14,549 nucleotides of DNA from Bacillota bacterium (GTDB taxonomy: Bacteria > Bacillota > Clostridia > Oscillospirales > Oscillospiraceae): positions 1 to 14,549 of the forward strand of contig JAKOSQ010000143.1 in NCBI GenBank assembly GCA_029777215.1, written 5' to 3'. The notes under the pieces were generated by a model, which searched no databases, was not told the origin of the DNA, and saw nothing but the letters and a program-made list of their open reading frames with translations. Below are positions 1-6,529 of the stretch, piece by piece (position 1 is the first letter of the stretch; each line of letters opens with the position of its first letter). A program made the translations under genes and the position numbers.

Positions 1-603
1 ATCCTCGGCCTGATCGCGGGCGGCGGCCTCTTTGCCGTGATGCTCCTTGCCTCGAACTACGCCTCCTCGCGCATCACGACCTGGCGGGACCCGATTTCCG
101 ACACGAGCGACGCCGGCTGGCAGATCGTTCAGTCGCTCTACGCGGTCGGCAGCGGCGGCCTTTTTGGTCTCGGCCTCGGCCAGTCCCGGCAGAAGTACCT
201 GTACCTCCCGGAGGAGCACAACGACTTTATCTTTTCGATCATCTGCGAAGAACTTGGCTTCATCGGCGCACTTTTGATCCTCGCGCTTTTCGCCCTGCTC
301 ATCATCCGCGGCTACTGGATCGCGATGCACTCGCGCGACCGTTACAGCTTCCTTGTTGTGACGGGCGTGACGTCGCTGCTCGCCATTCAGGTCTTTCTGA
401 ACGTCGCGGTGTGCACAAACCTCATCCCCTGCACCGGCATCTCGCTGCCGTTTTTCAGCTACGGCGGCACGGCGCTGCTGATGCAGCTGGCCGAAATGGG
501 CATCATTCTCAGCGCCTCCCGGGACGTCCCGGAAAAGAAAGTCATACGAAAACGAAAACGCACGGAGCTGCGGCGGGGAGAGACCGTCGTTCCGGGTATC
601 TGA
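1..603 (+). CDS. ftsW: FtsW, SEDS-family peptidoglycan glycosyltransferase (3' part)
   Basis: This is the C-terminal 200 residues of a SEDS (shape, elongation, division, sporulation) membrane glycosyltransferase. It polymerises lipid II at the division septum with a class b PBP partner. The reading frame is open from base 1, so the 5' end lies outside the window. Visible family marks are the WRDP segment followed by GWQIVQSLYA, GLFGLGLGQSRQKYLYLPE (the conserved extracellular loop), DFIFSIICEELGFIGA, and the terminal NLIPCTGISLPFFSYGG motif leading into the last membrane helix. A short basic cytoplasmic tail (KKVIRKRKR) follows. The SEDS family also includes RodA and SpoVE. The assignment to FtsW rests on position directly upstream of murG in a dcw cluster. 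The stop TGA overlaps the murG ribosome binding site, so the two genes are almost certainly co-transcribed and translationally close. Confidence 0.93.
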   Translation: MLGLIAGGGLFAVMLLASNYASSRITTWRDPISDTSDAGWQIVQSLYAVGSGGLFGLGLGQSRQKYLYLPEEHNDFIFSIICEELGFIGALLILALFALLIIRGYWIAMHSRDRYSFLVVTGVTSLLAIQVFLNVAVCTNLIPCTGISLPFFSYGGTALLMQLAEMGIILSASRDVPEKKVIRKRKRTELRRGETVVPGI

Positions 604-620
604 GGAAGGAGAAAAACACC

Positions 621-1748
621 ATGAAATTTCTTTTTACCTGCGGCGGAACGGCGGGCCACATCAACCCCGCGCTCGGCGTCGCGCAGCGTCTACGCGAGCT
701 GCTGCCCGACTGCGAGATCCTTTTCGTCGGCGCGGACGGCCACATGGAGACGGAGCTTGTCCCGCGCGAGGGCTTCCCGATCAAGACCGTTACCATCACG
801 AACATCAGCCGCGAGAAGTCTCTTGAGGGCGCCAAACACAATGCCGAGACCGTCAAGAACGTCTTTATCTCGATCGGTCAGGCCAAGAAGATCATCCGTG
901 AGTTCCAGCCGGATGTCGTCGTCGGCACAGGCGGCTATGTCTGCTACCCGGTCCTCAAGGCGGCGCAGAGCCTCCACATCCCGACCGTCGTGCACGAGTC
1001 GAACGCCCTGCCCGGCCTCACCACCAAGATGCTCGCCGGCTCGACCGACCGCATCCTCGTCGGCTTTGAGGAGTCGAAGCAGTATTATAAACACCAGGAA
1101 CGAGTCATCGTCACCGGCACTCCGGTGCGCCAGGAATTCAAAAACAACGACAAGGCCGCCGCGCGCGCGAAGCTGGGTCTCGACCCGGACAAGCCTCTCG
1201 TCGTCTCCGTCTGGGGCAGCCTGGGCGCCGACTTCATGAACAAAACCATGATCGGCTTCATCCAGAAGGCCCTCGGCAACCCCTTTTTCGGCCTCATTCA
1301 CTCCGCCGGACAGGGCGGTTATAAAAAAATGCTCGCAGACATGGACCGGGCCGGCATCAAGGACGCCGGCGCGCACGGCATGGACGTGCGCGAGTACATC
1401 TACGACATGCCCCTCGTCATGGCGGCGGCGGACCTCGTCGTGTGCCGCAGCGGCGCTTCGACCCTCTCGGAGCTGACCGTACTCGGCCGTCCGGCCATTC
1501 TGGTCCCGTCGCCGAACGTCGTTGCCAACCATCAGGAGAAAAACGCGCGCGTCCTCGAAAAGGCCGGCGCGGCCGTCCTCATCCCCGAAAGCGAAATTAC
1601 GGACGACAAGCTCCTCGGCGCCGTGTCTCTGCTCCTCTCCCGCCCCGATACGCTCGAGGCCATGAGTGAGCAGATGAAGAAGATCGGCGAAGCCGACGCG
1701 ACCGAAAGGATTGCGGACATCGTTTTGGAGCTTACAAAGCGGCATTGA
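621..1748 (+). CDS. murG: MurG, UDP-GlcNAc:lipid I N-acetylglucosaminyltransferase
   Basis: This GT28-family enzyme transfers GlcNAc from UDP-GlcNAc to lipid I on the cytoplasmic membrane face, making lipid II. It has 375 residues, a normal length. Seen in order are the N-terminal glycine-rich loop GGTAGHINPA (residues 8-17), GTGGYVCYPV (102-111), HESNALPG (125-132), a second loop WGSLGA (198-203), and the UDP-GlcNAc-binding stretch SGASTLSEL (277-285) with NHQEKNA (303-309). Glu284 and Gln305 correspond to the nucleotide- and sugar-contacting residues of characterised MurG. The start ATG at 621 sits 9 nt after AGGAAGGAG, which overlaps the ftsW stop. A longer in-frame start at 411 would run inside ftsW and is rejected. 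The usual GGSxGA second loop reads WGSLGA here, possibly a lineage variant. No terminator is seen before murA. Confidence 0.97.
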   Translation: MKFLFTCGGTAGHINPALGVAQRLRELLPDCEILFVGADGHMETELVPREGFPIKTVTITNISREKSLEGAKHNAETVKNVFISIGQAKKIIREFQPDVVVGTGGYVCYPVLKAAQSLHIPTVVHESNALPGLTTKMLAGSTDRILVGFEESKQYYKHQERVIVTGTPVRQEFKNNDKAAARAKLGLDPDKPLVVSVWGSLGADFMNKTMIGFIQKALGNPFFGLIHSAGQGGYKKMLADMDRAGIKDAGAHGMDVREYIYDMPLVMAAADLVVCRSGASTLSELTVLGRPAILVPSPNVVANHQEKNARVLEKAGAAVLIPESEITDDKLLGAVSLLLSRPDTLEAMSEQMKKIGEADATERIADIVLELTKRH

Positions 1749-1816
1749 GCACTGCGCCCGTAGCGCCACCCACCGCGGAGAAACCGGCTTGATCGGCCGG
1801 AAGACGGAAGTCGAGA

Positions 1817-1846
1817 CTGACACATTCCGCCCGCCCCGCATAGGAT
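1817..1846 (+). promoter_or_regulatory. possible weak promoter before murA
   Basis: CTGACA (1817-1822) and TAGGAT (1841-1846) are separated by 18 nt in the 129-nt murG-murA gap. They match the sigma-A consensus at 5/6 and 4/6 positions. The gap is long for a tightly coupled operon, which makes an internal promoter plausible. The match is too weak to be sure. Confidence 0.3.
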
Positions 1847-1877
1847 GGCACAAAATCCACTGTGCGGAGGGGTAAAG

Positions 1878-3161
1878 ATGAACGTTTGGAAAATTACGGG
1901 CGGTCACAGGCTTTGCGGCGACGTGCGCGTGCAGGGCTCCAAAAACGCGGTGCTTCCCATTATGGCGGCGTCCATTCTCGCGGGCTGCGAAACGGAGATC
2001 ATCAACTGCCCGCAGTTGAGCGACGTCGAGGCGGCCATGGAGATCCTGCGCCATCTCGGCTGCCGCGCCGAGCGCGAGGGGGACATCGTGAACATCGACT
2101 CCCACGGCATGACGCGAACGGACATCCCGCGCGATCTCATGCACGAGATGCGCTCCTCGGTCATCTTTCTCGGCGCGATCCTCGCGCGGACGCACGAAGC
2201 GCAGCTGACCTATCCGGGCGGCTGCGAGCTTGGCGCGCGTCCCATCGACATGCACCTTGAGGCGCTGCGCGCCCTCGGCGCACAGATCGAGGAGGACGGC
2301 GGAAAACTGGAATGCCGCGACAGCGGTCTTGTCGGGACCCGCATCGCGCTGCCGTTCCCCAGCGTCGGCGCGACGGAAAACGCCATGCTCGCCGCCTGCG
2401 GGGCGGCGGGGCAGACCACCATCGTCAACGCCGCAAAGGAACCGGAGATCGTCGATCTGCAATGCTTTTTGCGCAGCCTCGGGGCCAGCGTCGCCGGGGC
2501 GGGTACATCCATCGTCACCATCTCGGGCTTTGCGCCGCGTCAGATCGTGGGGCACCGGGTCATGTCCGACCGCATTGTCTCCGCGACGATGCTCTGCTGC
2601 GCGGCCTGTGCCGGCGGCGCACTGACGCTCCACGGCGTCGTGCCGGACGATTTTGAGACCGTGAGCGCTGCACTCGAGGAAATGGGCTGCACGATCGAGC
2701 GCCGCTCAATGAGCGTGAAGATCGTCTGCGACCGGCCGCTGCGCGCGGCCCGCGCGATCACGACGCGGCCCTATCCGGGCTTCCCGACGGACGCCCAGCC
2801 CCTGCTGATGGCAGCCTGTCTCAAGGCGGCCGGCACGAGCGAATTCATGGAAAATATTTTTGAAAACCGCTTCCGCCACGTCGACGGAATGCGGCGCATG
2901 GGCGCGGACATCGCCGTGAGCGGCAGAACCGCGAGCGTCACCGGCGTGCGCGAGCTTGCCGGCGCGGAGGTGAGCGCAACGGATTTGCGCGGGGGCGCCG
3001 CCCTCGTCGCGGCCGCGCTCGGCGCGCAGGGCGTCACCCAGATCGCGGACAGCGGCCATATTCTGCGCGGTTATGAGGACCTCGACAGGCTCCTCAATTC
3101 GCTCGGAGCCGACGTGCGCTTTGAGGGCGAAGAGCCCCTGTCGCTCGAAAATGCCATGTGA
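1878..3161 (+). CDS. murA: MurA, UDP-N-acetylglucosamine 1-carboxyvinyltransferase
   Basis: MurA transfers enolpyruvate from PEP to UDP-GlcNAc, the first committed step of peptidoglycan synthesis in the cytoplasm, and is the fosfomycin target. The 427-residue protein shows QGSKNAVLPI with Lys22 and Asn23. It has PGGCELGARP with the catalytic-loop Cys116 (Cys115 in E. coli), so it should be the fosfomycin-sensitive Cys type rather than the Asp type. GFPTDAQ places Asp305 exactly as in E. coli, and DLRGG carries Arg371. The start at 1878 is chosen because GGAGGGG (1866-1872) lies 5 nt upstream; an in-frame ATG at 1845 has no good site. Its place between murG and divIB is where B. subtilis carries murB. 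Firmicutes often have a second paralogue (murAB/murZ) elsewhere, which cannot be seen here. Confidence 0.97.
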   Translation: MNVWKITGGHRLCGDVRVQGSKNAVLPIMAASILAGCETEIINCPQLSDVEAAMEILRHLGCRAEREGDIVNIDSHGMTRTDIPRDLMHEMRSSVIFLGAILARTHEAQLTYPGGCELGARPIDMHLEALRALGAQIEEDGGKLECRDSGLVGTRIALPFPSVGATENAMLAACGAAGQTTIVNAAKEPEIVDLQCFLRSLGASVAGAGTSIVTISGFAPRQIVGHRVMSDRIVSATMLCCAACAGGALTLHGVVPDDFETVSAALEEMGCTIERRSMSVKIVCDRPLRAARAITTRPYPGFPTDAQPLLMAACLKAAGTSEFMENIFENRFRHVDGMRRMGADIAVSGRTASVTGVRELAGAEVSATDLRGGAALVAAALGAQGVTQIADSGHILRGYEDLDRLLNSLGADVRFEGEEPLSLENAM

Positions 3162-3184
3162 GGCGCTCGCGCCGAGCATCAGCC

Positions 3185-3190
3185 GGGAGG
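3185..3190 (+). promoter_or_regulatory. ribosome binding site deciding the divIB start
   Basis: GGGAGG is 1 nt from ATG 3192 but 7 nt from TTG 3198. Normal spacing is about 5-10 nt, so TTG is the likely initiation codon. Confidence 0.65.
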
Positions 3191-3197
3191 AATGCAA

Positions 3198-3953
3198 TTG
3201 GCAGTCCAGCACAGTAAAAATCGAAAAGGTCCCGGCGGTGGCTTCGTATTTTCGACCCTGTCGTTCATTGTCATCTGCGCGGCGCTGGCGTTCGGCATGA
3301 GCGTCTTCTTCCGCGTCTCCAACATTGAGGTGAGCGGGGAAAAGCGCTATTCGGAAAGCGAGATCGTCGCCGCCTCCGGCCTGAAGTCGGGCCAGAACCT
3401 CATGCTCGTGGACCGCGCGGCTGTCGGCGAGCGCATCAGCCAGAAGCTGCTGTACATCGGCGGGGTGACGGTCAGCCGCCGCCTGCCGGATACGGTCGTC
3501 ATCACTGTCGACGAGAGCAGTACCTTCGCCGCCGTCGAGACGGACAATGGCACCTGGATCGTCGACCGCAACTGCCGCGTCATCGACAAGCGCTCGGCGC
3601 AGAAGCAGGCCGACAGCGTCATTGAGGTCTCCGGCCTCAAGGGCGTCAAGCCGAAAAAAGGCGCAGAGCTTGTCGTTGCGGAGAAGGACGAGGGAAAGCT
3701 TGCCTATCTCAAGGACCTGCTGACGGCGATCTCCGAGGCAGGCATCTCCGCGGACGTCTCGACCCTGTCGGTCGAAAACACCGCCAATCCCGAGATGCAG
3801 TACCTCGACCGCTTTCGCGTCCGCTTCGGGAAGGACGAAAATCTCGACTCCAAGCTCGGCATGCTCGCAGAGGTCATCGCGAACCTCGAGGAGACGGACA
3901 AGGGAACCATCGACCTCTCCCAGAACAAAAAGGCCCAGTTCAGCCCGGATTGA
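3198..3953 (+). CDS. divIB: DivIB/FtsQ, POTRA-domain cell division protein (TTG start)
   Basis: This bitopic divisome scaffold works with DivIC/FtsB and FtsL at the septum. It has a short basic cytoplasmic N-terminus (KNRKGPGG), one membrane helix at about residues 16-38 (rich in F, V, I, L and A), then an extracytoplasmic POTRA domain at about 38-107 starting FRVSNIEVSG and containing YSESEIVAASGL and VSRRLPDTVVITVDES. A FtsQ/DivIB C-terminal domain follows. The length is about 251 residues, usual for the family. The TTG at 3198 is preferred because GGGAGG (3185-3190) is 7 nt away. The in-frame ATG at 3192 lies only 1 nt from that site, too close to be used. It starts 36 nt after murA and is probably in the same transcript. 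Sequence conservation in this family is low, so the call rests on topology, POTRA features and position. Confidence 0.88.
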   Translation: MAVQHSKNRKGPGGGFVFSTLSFIVICAALAFGMSVFFRVSNIEVSGEKRYSESEIVAASGLKSGQNLMLVDRAAVGERISQKLLYIGGVTVSRRLPDTVVITVDESSTFAAVETDNGTWIVDRNCRVIDKRSAQKQADSVIEVSGLKGVKPKKGAELVVAEKDEGKLAYLKDLLTAISEAGISADVSTLSVENTANPEMQYLDRFRVRFGKDENLDSKLGMLAEVIANLEETDKGTIDLSQNKKAQFSPD

Positions 3954-4006
3954 GCAAAAACGGACGAATTCGCGCACAATCTTCCGCGAAGAAAATAACT
4001 CACCAG

Positions 4007-4022
4007 TTCACATAATTGTGAA
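4007..4022. promoter_or_regulatory. dyad upstream of the ftsZ promoter, possible operator
   Basis: TTCACA-N4-TGTGAA is a perfect 6-bp inverted repeat ending 8 nt before the -35 hexamer of the ftsZ promoter. Its position suits a transcription factor site. The binding protein is unknown. It is not the catabolite-response (cre) or LexA consensus. Confidence 0.4.
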
Positions 4023-4030
4023 AACAGCTA

Positions 4031-4059
4031 TTGACCTGTACGCATTTTCGGTATAAAAT
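4031..4059 (+). promoter_or_regulatory. sigma-A-type promoter of ftsZ
   Basis: TTGACC (4031-4036) and TAAAAT (4054-4059) are separated by 17 nt. An overlapping TATAAA begins at 4052. Transcription would start near 4066, giving a leader of about 70 nt. The stretch is distinctly AT-rich compared with its surroundings. Confidence 0.75.
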
Positions 4060-4134
4060 AAATCGAATTCTTAGATGATACGTCTGAGCTGCGCAGTCAG
4101 CCCGGATTGATTAAAAATATGGGAGGCAAACAAT

Positions 4135-5265
4135 ATGTCGTTTCAGCTTGAAAACGGGCCCGATAACGTCGTTTCAATAAAGGTCGTCGGCGTCGGCGGC
4201 GCGGGCAACAACGTCGTCAACAGGATGGTAAAATCAGGTACAAAGGGCGTTGAATTCATCTCCGTCAATACGGACAAGCAGGCGCTCTCCGTTTCCAGCG
4301 CAACTGAAAAGATTCAGAGTGGCGAGAAGCTCACCAAGGGACAGGGCGCAGGCTCGAACCCCGAAGTCGGCAAGCGCAGCGCTGAGGAGTCCCGCAACAA
4401 CATCGCCAAGTGCTTTGACAATACAGATATGGTCTTCATCACCGCCGGCATGGGCGGCGGCACCGGCACCGGCGCTGCCCCGATCGTCGCGGAGATCGCG
4501 CACGAGTCCGGCGCGCTGACCGTTGCGGTCGTCACAAAGCCGTTCAGCTTTGAAGGCAAGCGCCGCATGGACCAGGCCCTCGCCGGCATCGAAGAGCTGC
4601 GCGGCAAGGTCGATTCCCTGCTCATCATCCCGAACGATCGCCTGAAGCTCGCGACCGACCAGCACGTGACCCTCGCAAATGCCTTCCAGATCGCGGACGA
4701 GGTCCTGCACCAGGCCGTCACCAGCATCTCCGACCTCATCAAGAACACCGGCTTCATCAACCTCGACTTTGCGGACGTGACCATGATCATGAAGGACGCC
4801 GGTTTGGCGCACATGGGCGTCGGCCACGCGGCAGGCAAAAACCGCGCCGAGGACGCGGCCAACATGGCTGTCAAGAGCCCGCTCATGGACACCTCCATCG
4901 ACGGCGCGCGCGGCATCCTCATCAACATCACCGGCCCGATGGACATGGGCCTCGAGGACGTCGAAGCCGCCGCAAACCTCGTGCAGTCCGCCGCGCACCC
5001 CGAAGCGAACATCATCTTCGGCGCCACCTTTGACGACACGATGGACGACGAAATCCGCGTCACCGTCATCGCCACCGGCTTTGACAGCGCCCCGAAGCAG
5101 GAGACCGCCCGCCGCACTGCGCCGGCTCCCGAACAGGGCCTCTACACAGCCGCCGCCGAAAAGGCAGCGCAGCCGGCTGACGCGTCCGCTTCCGCCGATC
5201 CGAACGCTCCGAAGTCCGAAAAGGACCCGTTCGACGACATTTTCAAGATTTTTAACTCCAAATAA
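4135..5265 (+). CDS. ftsZ: FtsZ, tubulin-like cell division GTPase
   Basis: FtsZ polymerises with GTP into the cytokinetic Z-ring. The 376-residue protein shows VVGVGGAGNNVVNRM (residues 17-31), NTDKQAL (45-51), the tubulin signature GMGGGTGTGAAP (105-116), RRMDQALAGIEELR, and the T7 synergy loop NLDFADV (209-215) with Asn209, Asp211 and Asp214 present. The globular core ends near residue 318. A short Ala/Pro-rich linker and the tail DPFDDIFKIFNSK follow, which differs from the common IPxFLRR-type C-terminal peptide that binds FtsA, SepF or ZipA. The start ATG is 8 nt after GGGAGG (4121-4126). It has its own promoter and a terminator directly downstream, so it can be expressed apart from the wall genes. 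No ftsA lies between divIB and ftsZ. Confidence 0.99.
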   Translation: MSFQLENGPDNVVSIKVVGVGGAGNNVVNRMVKSGTKGVEFISVNTDKQALSVSSATEKIQSGEKLTKGQGAGSNPEVGKRSAEESRNNIAKCFDNTDMVFITAGMGGGTGTGAAPIVAEIAHESGALTVAVVTKPFSFEGKRRMDQALAGIEELRGKVDSLLIIPNDRLKLATDQHVTLANAFQIADEVLHQAVTSISDLIKNTGFINLDFADVTMIMKDAGLAHMGVGHAAGKNRAEDAANMAVKSPLMDTSIDGARGILINITGPMDMGLEDVEAAANLVQSAAHPEANIIFGATFDDTMDDEIRVTVIATGFDSAPKQETARRTAPAPEQGLYTAAAEKAAQPADASASADPNAPKSEKDPFDDIFKIFNSK

Positions 5266-5277
5266 GCTTATACTCTC

Positions 5278-5309
5278 AAAGAGCGCGTTTAGACGACGCG
5301 CTCTTTTTT
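5278..5309 (+). terminator. intrinsic terminator of ftsZ
   Basis: An 11-bp stem pairs AAAGAGCGCGT (5278-5288) with ACGCGCTCTTT (5296-5306), with a 7-nt loop and a run of six T (5304-5309). It begins 13 nt after the ftsZ stop. Confidence 0.92.
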
Positions 5310-5320
5310 CATTTCAAGCC

Positions 5321-5364
5321 CGGCGGCGCACCGCCGCAAAAAATGGTCCGGATCGGCGCCGGAC
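5321..5364 (+). other. two small hairpins in the yihY leader
   Basis: CGGCGG/CCGCCG (5321-5326 with 5331-5336, loop CGCA) and GTCCGG/CCGGAC (5346-5351 with 5359-5364) lie between the ftsZ terminator and the next gene. No convincing promoter was found here, so the source of the downstream transcript is unclear. Both may be chance structures in GC-rich DNA. Confidence 0.35.
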
Positions 5365-5388
5365 GCAGAGGAAACGGAGGGAGCCGTT

Positions 5389-6237
5389 TTGCAAAACAAA
5401 AAAACTGAAAGCAAGGCCATGATTTACGCCAGAGAGCTTGTGGACATCTATGTCAACGACCATGTCCCGCGCTCTGCCGCGGAAATATCCTATTATCTCA
5501 CGATTTCCATCTTTCCCATGCTCATCTGCCTGCACGCCCTGCTCAGCCGCTTTATCCCGGACCTCACCGAGAGCCTCAACCAGTTCCAGGGCATTCTTCC
5601 GCAGGGGACGATCGAAACGGTGTCCGACTACCTTGCCTATATTTCCACGCAGAACAGCAGGCCGCTCATCACCGCCGGGATCATCGGCACGGCGATGACC
5701 TCCGCCGCGAGCTTCCGCGCAATCCACAGCATCATGGCGGACATCCAGGGCGTCCCGCGCTACAAGGGCTTCGCGGCGCTGACCTACAGCTTTCTCTATT
5801 CCCTCGTGTTCCTCGCCGCCTGCTACTTCGCGGTGGTCGTTATTTTCACGAACAACATTTTTCTGAGCTATGCGGAGAACATTTTCCCCCAGCTCGCGGG
5901 TCTGCAGTTCTGGACCTATCTCCGCTTTCCAGTGATGCTGGTGGTATTCACCTTCAGCATCTACGGCGTTTACCGCATCACGACGCCGGTGGACGTCCAC
6001 GACACGATCTTTGCCGGCGCGCTCGTCGCCGCCGTGATCATCGTGATCCTCAGCGTGATTTTCTCGTTTTTTATCTCGTTTTCCGTCAACTACCCTCTGA
6101 TCTACGGCTCGCTCGCCTCCTTCATTATCCTCATGTTGTGGATCTATTTCTGCGGGCAGGTCCTCATCATGGGAAACGCCTGGAACATCGTTGTGCGCCG
6201 TCACAAAAACGCACCCCCCGAAACGGAGGAAGAATAA
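5389..6237 (+). CDS. YihY/BrkB-family integral membrane protein (TTG start)
   Basis: This 282-residue protein belongs to the YihY/virulence factor BrkB family, once mislabelled ribonuclease BN. The molecular function is not established. It shows the family layout: a short cytoplasmic N-terminus, then about six membrane helices at roughly residues 34-54, 91-108, 131-155, 180-196, 207-231 and 243-265. Family-like segments are AAEISYYLTISIFPML near the start, ASFRAIHSIMADIQGVP in the middle, and the closing YGSLASFIILMLWIYFCGQV before a polar, acidic tail (PPETEEE). Initiation is at TTG 5389 with GGAGGGAG (5376-5383) 5 nt upstream; no ATG is suitably placed. It lies after the ftsZ terminator and is followed by hairpins, so it probably forms a unit of its own. 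Confidence 0.88.
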   Translation: MQNKKTESKAMIYARELVDIYVNDHVPRSAAEISYYLTISIFPMLICLHALLSRFIPDLTESLNQFQGILPQGTIETVSDYLAYISTQNSRPLITAGIIGTAMTSAASFRAIHSIMADIQGVPRYKGFAALTYSFLYSLVFLAACYFAVVVIFTNNIFLSYAENIFPQLAGLQFWTYLRFPVMLVVFTFSIYGVYRITTPVDVHDTIFAGALVAAVIIVILSVIFSFFISFSVNYPLIYGSLASFIILMLWIYFCGQVLIMGNAWNIVVRRHKNAPPETEEE

Positions 6238-6243
6238 ACAGGG

Positions 6244-6270
6244 CAGGGCAGCGCATTTCGCGCTGCCCTG
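6244..6270 (+). terminator. terminator-like hairpin after yihY
   Basis: CAGGGCAGCGC (6244-6254) pairs perfectly with GCGCTGCCCTG (6260-6270) around the loop ATTTC, starting 7 nt after the stop. The stem is strong but followed by TCTCAGTC rather than a T run, so it may be a weak terminator or a 3'-end stabiliser. A second, imperfect hairpin (about 6280-6308, GGCGAAAAAG with CTTTTCCGCC) follows. Confidence 0.6.
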
Positions 6271-6405
6271 TCTCAGTCTGGCGAAAAAGCCCTGCGGCCT
6301 TTTCCGCCAATGAGATGCGCTGCGCTCTGTGCCTCGGTTGGCCTCCGGCAACTCTCAGGCGGCGATTGCATTTTCGCGGGTTTTAAGATAAAATTACAAT
6401 CACAG

Positions 6406-6434
6406 TGGACACAGAGATCGGGCAATACTATCAT
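6406..6434 (+). promoter_or_regulatory. sigma-A-type promoter of the M3-SLH peptidase gene
   Basis: TGGACA (6406-6411) and TATCAT (6429-6434) are spaced by 17 nt, each 5/6 to consensus. The start of transcription would be near 6441, leaving a leader of about 90 nt. The rest of the 292-nt gap after yihY holds hairpins and no gene that I can support. Confidence 0.6.
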
Positions 6435-6529
6435 ACATACGGAAAACGGCGGTGGAGCGAAAACGCGGACGCCGCGGCAAAAAAACAGAGAAGCAGCAGA
6501 AACCGAAGCTTGAGAACAGGAGAAAAAGG

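Larger units (their letters stand above)
3940..4110 (+). repeat. 14-bp direct repeat flanking the divIB-ftsZ gap
   Basis: TCAGCCCGGATTGA occurs at 3940-3953 (the last codons and stop of divIB) and again at 4097-4110, just before the ftsZ ribosome binding site. Allowing one gap, the similarity reaches about 21 bp (gcccagt-t versus gcgcagt upstream), and both copies are followed 2 nt later by AAAAA. It looks like a partial duplication of the divIB end. Confidence 0.75.

Noticed and set aside
690..2633. Long - strand open frame (647 codons) opposite murG and murA
   Set aside because: It runs antisense to two well-recognised enzymes, spans their gap, and has low-complexity R/A/D/G composition typical of a shadow frame in GC-rich coding DNA. 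No ribosome binding site or family motif.
3969..3990. TTCGCG/CGCGAA hairpin after divIB as a terminator
   Set aside because: Only 6 bp with a 10-nt loop and no T run on the + strand.
4234..4998. - strand frames opposite ftsZ
   Set aside because: They lie wholly within the strongly conserved ftsZ coding sequence and have no initiation signals.
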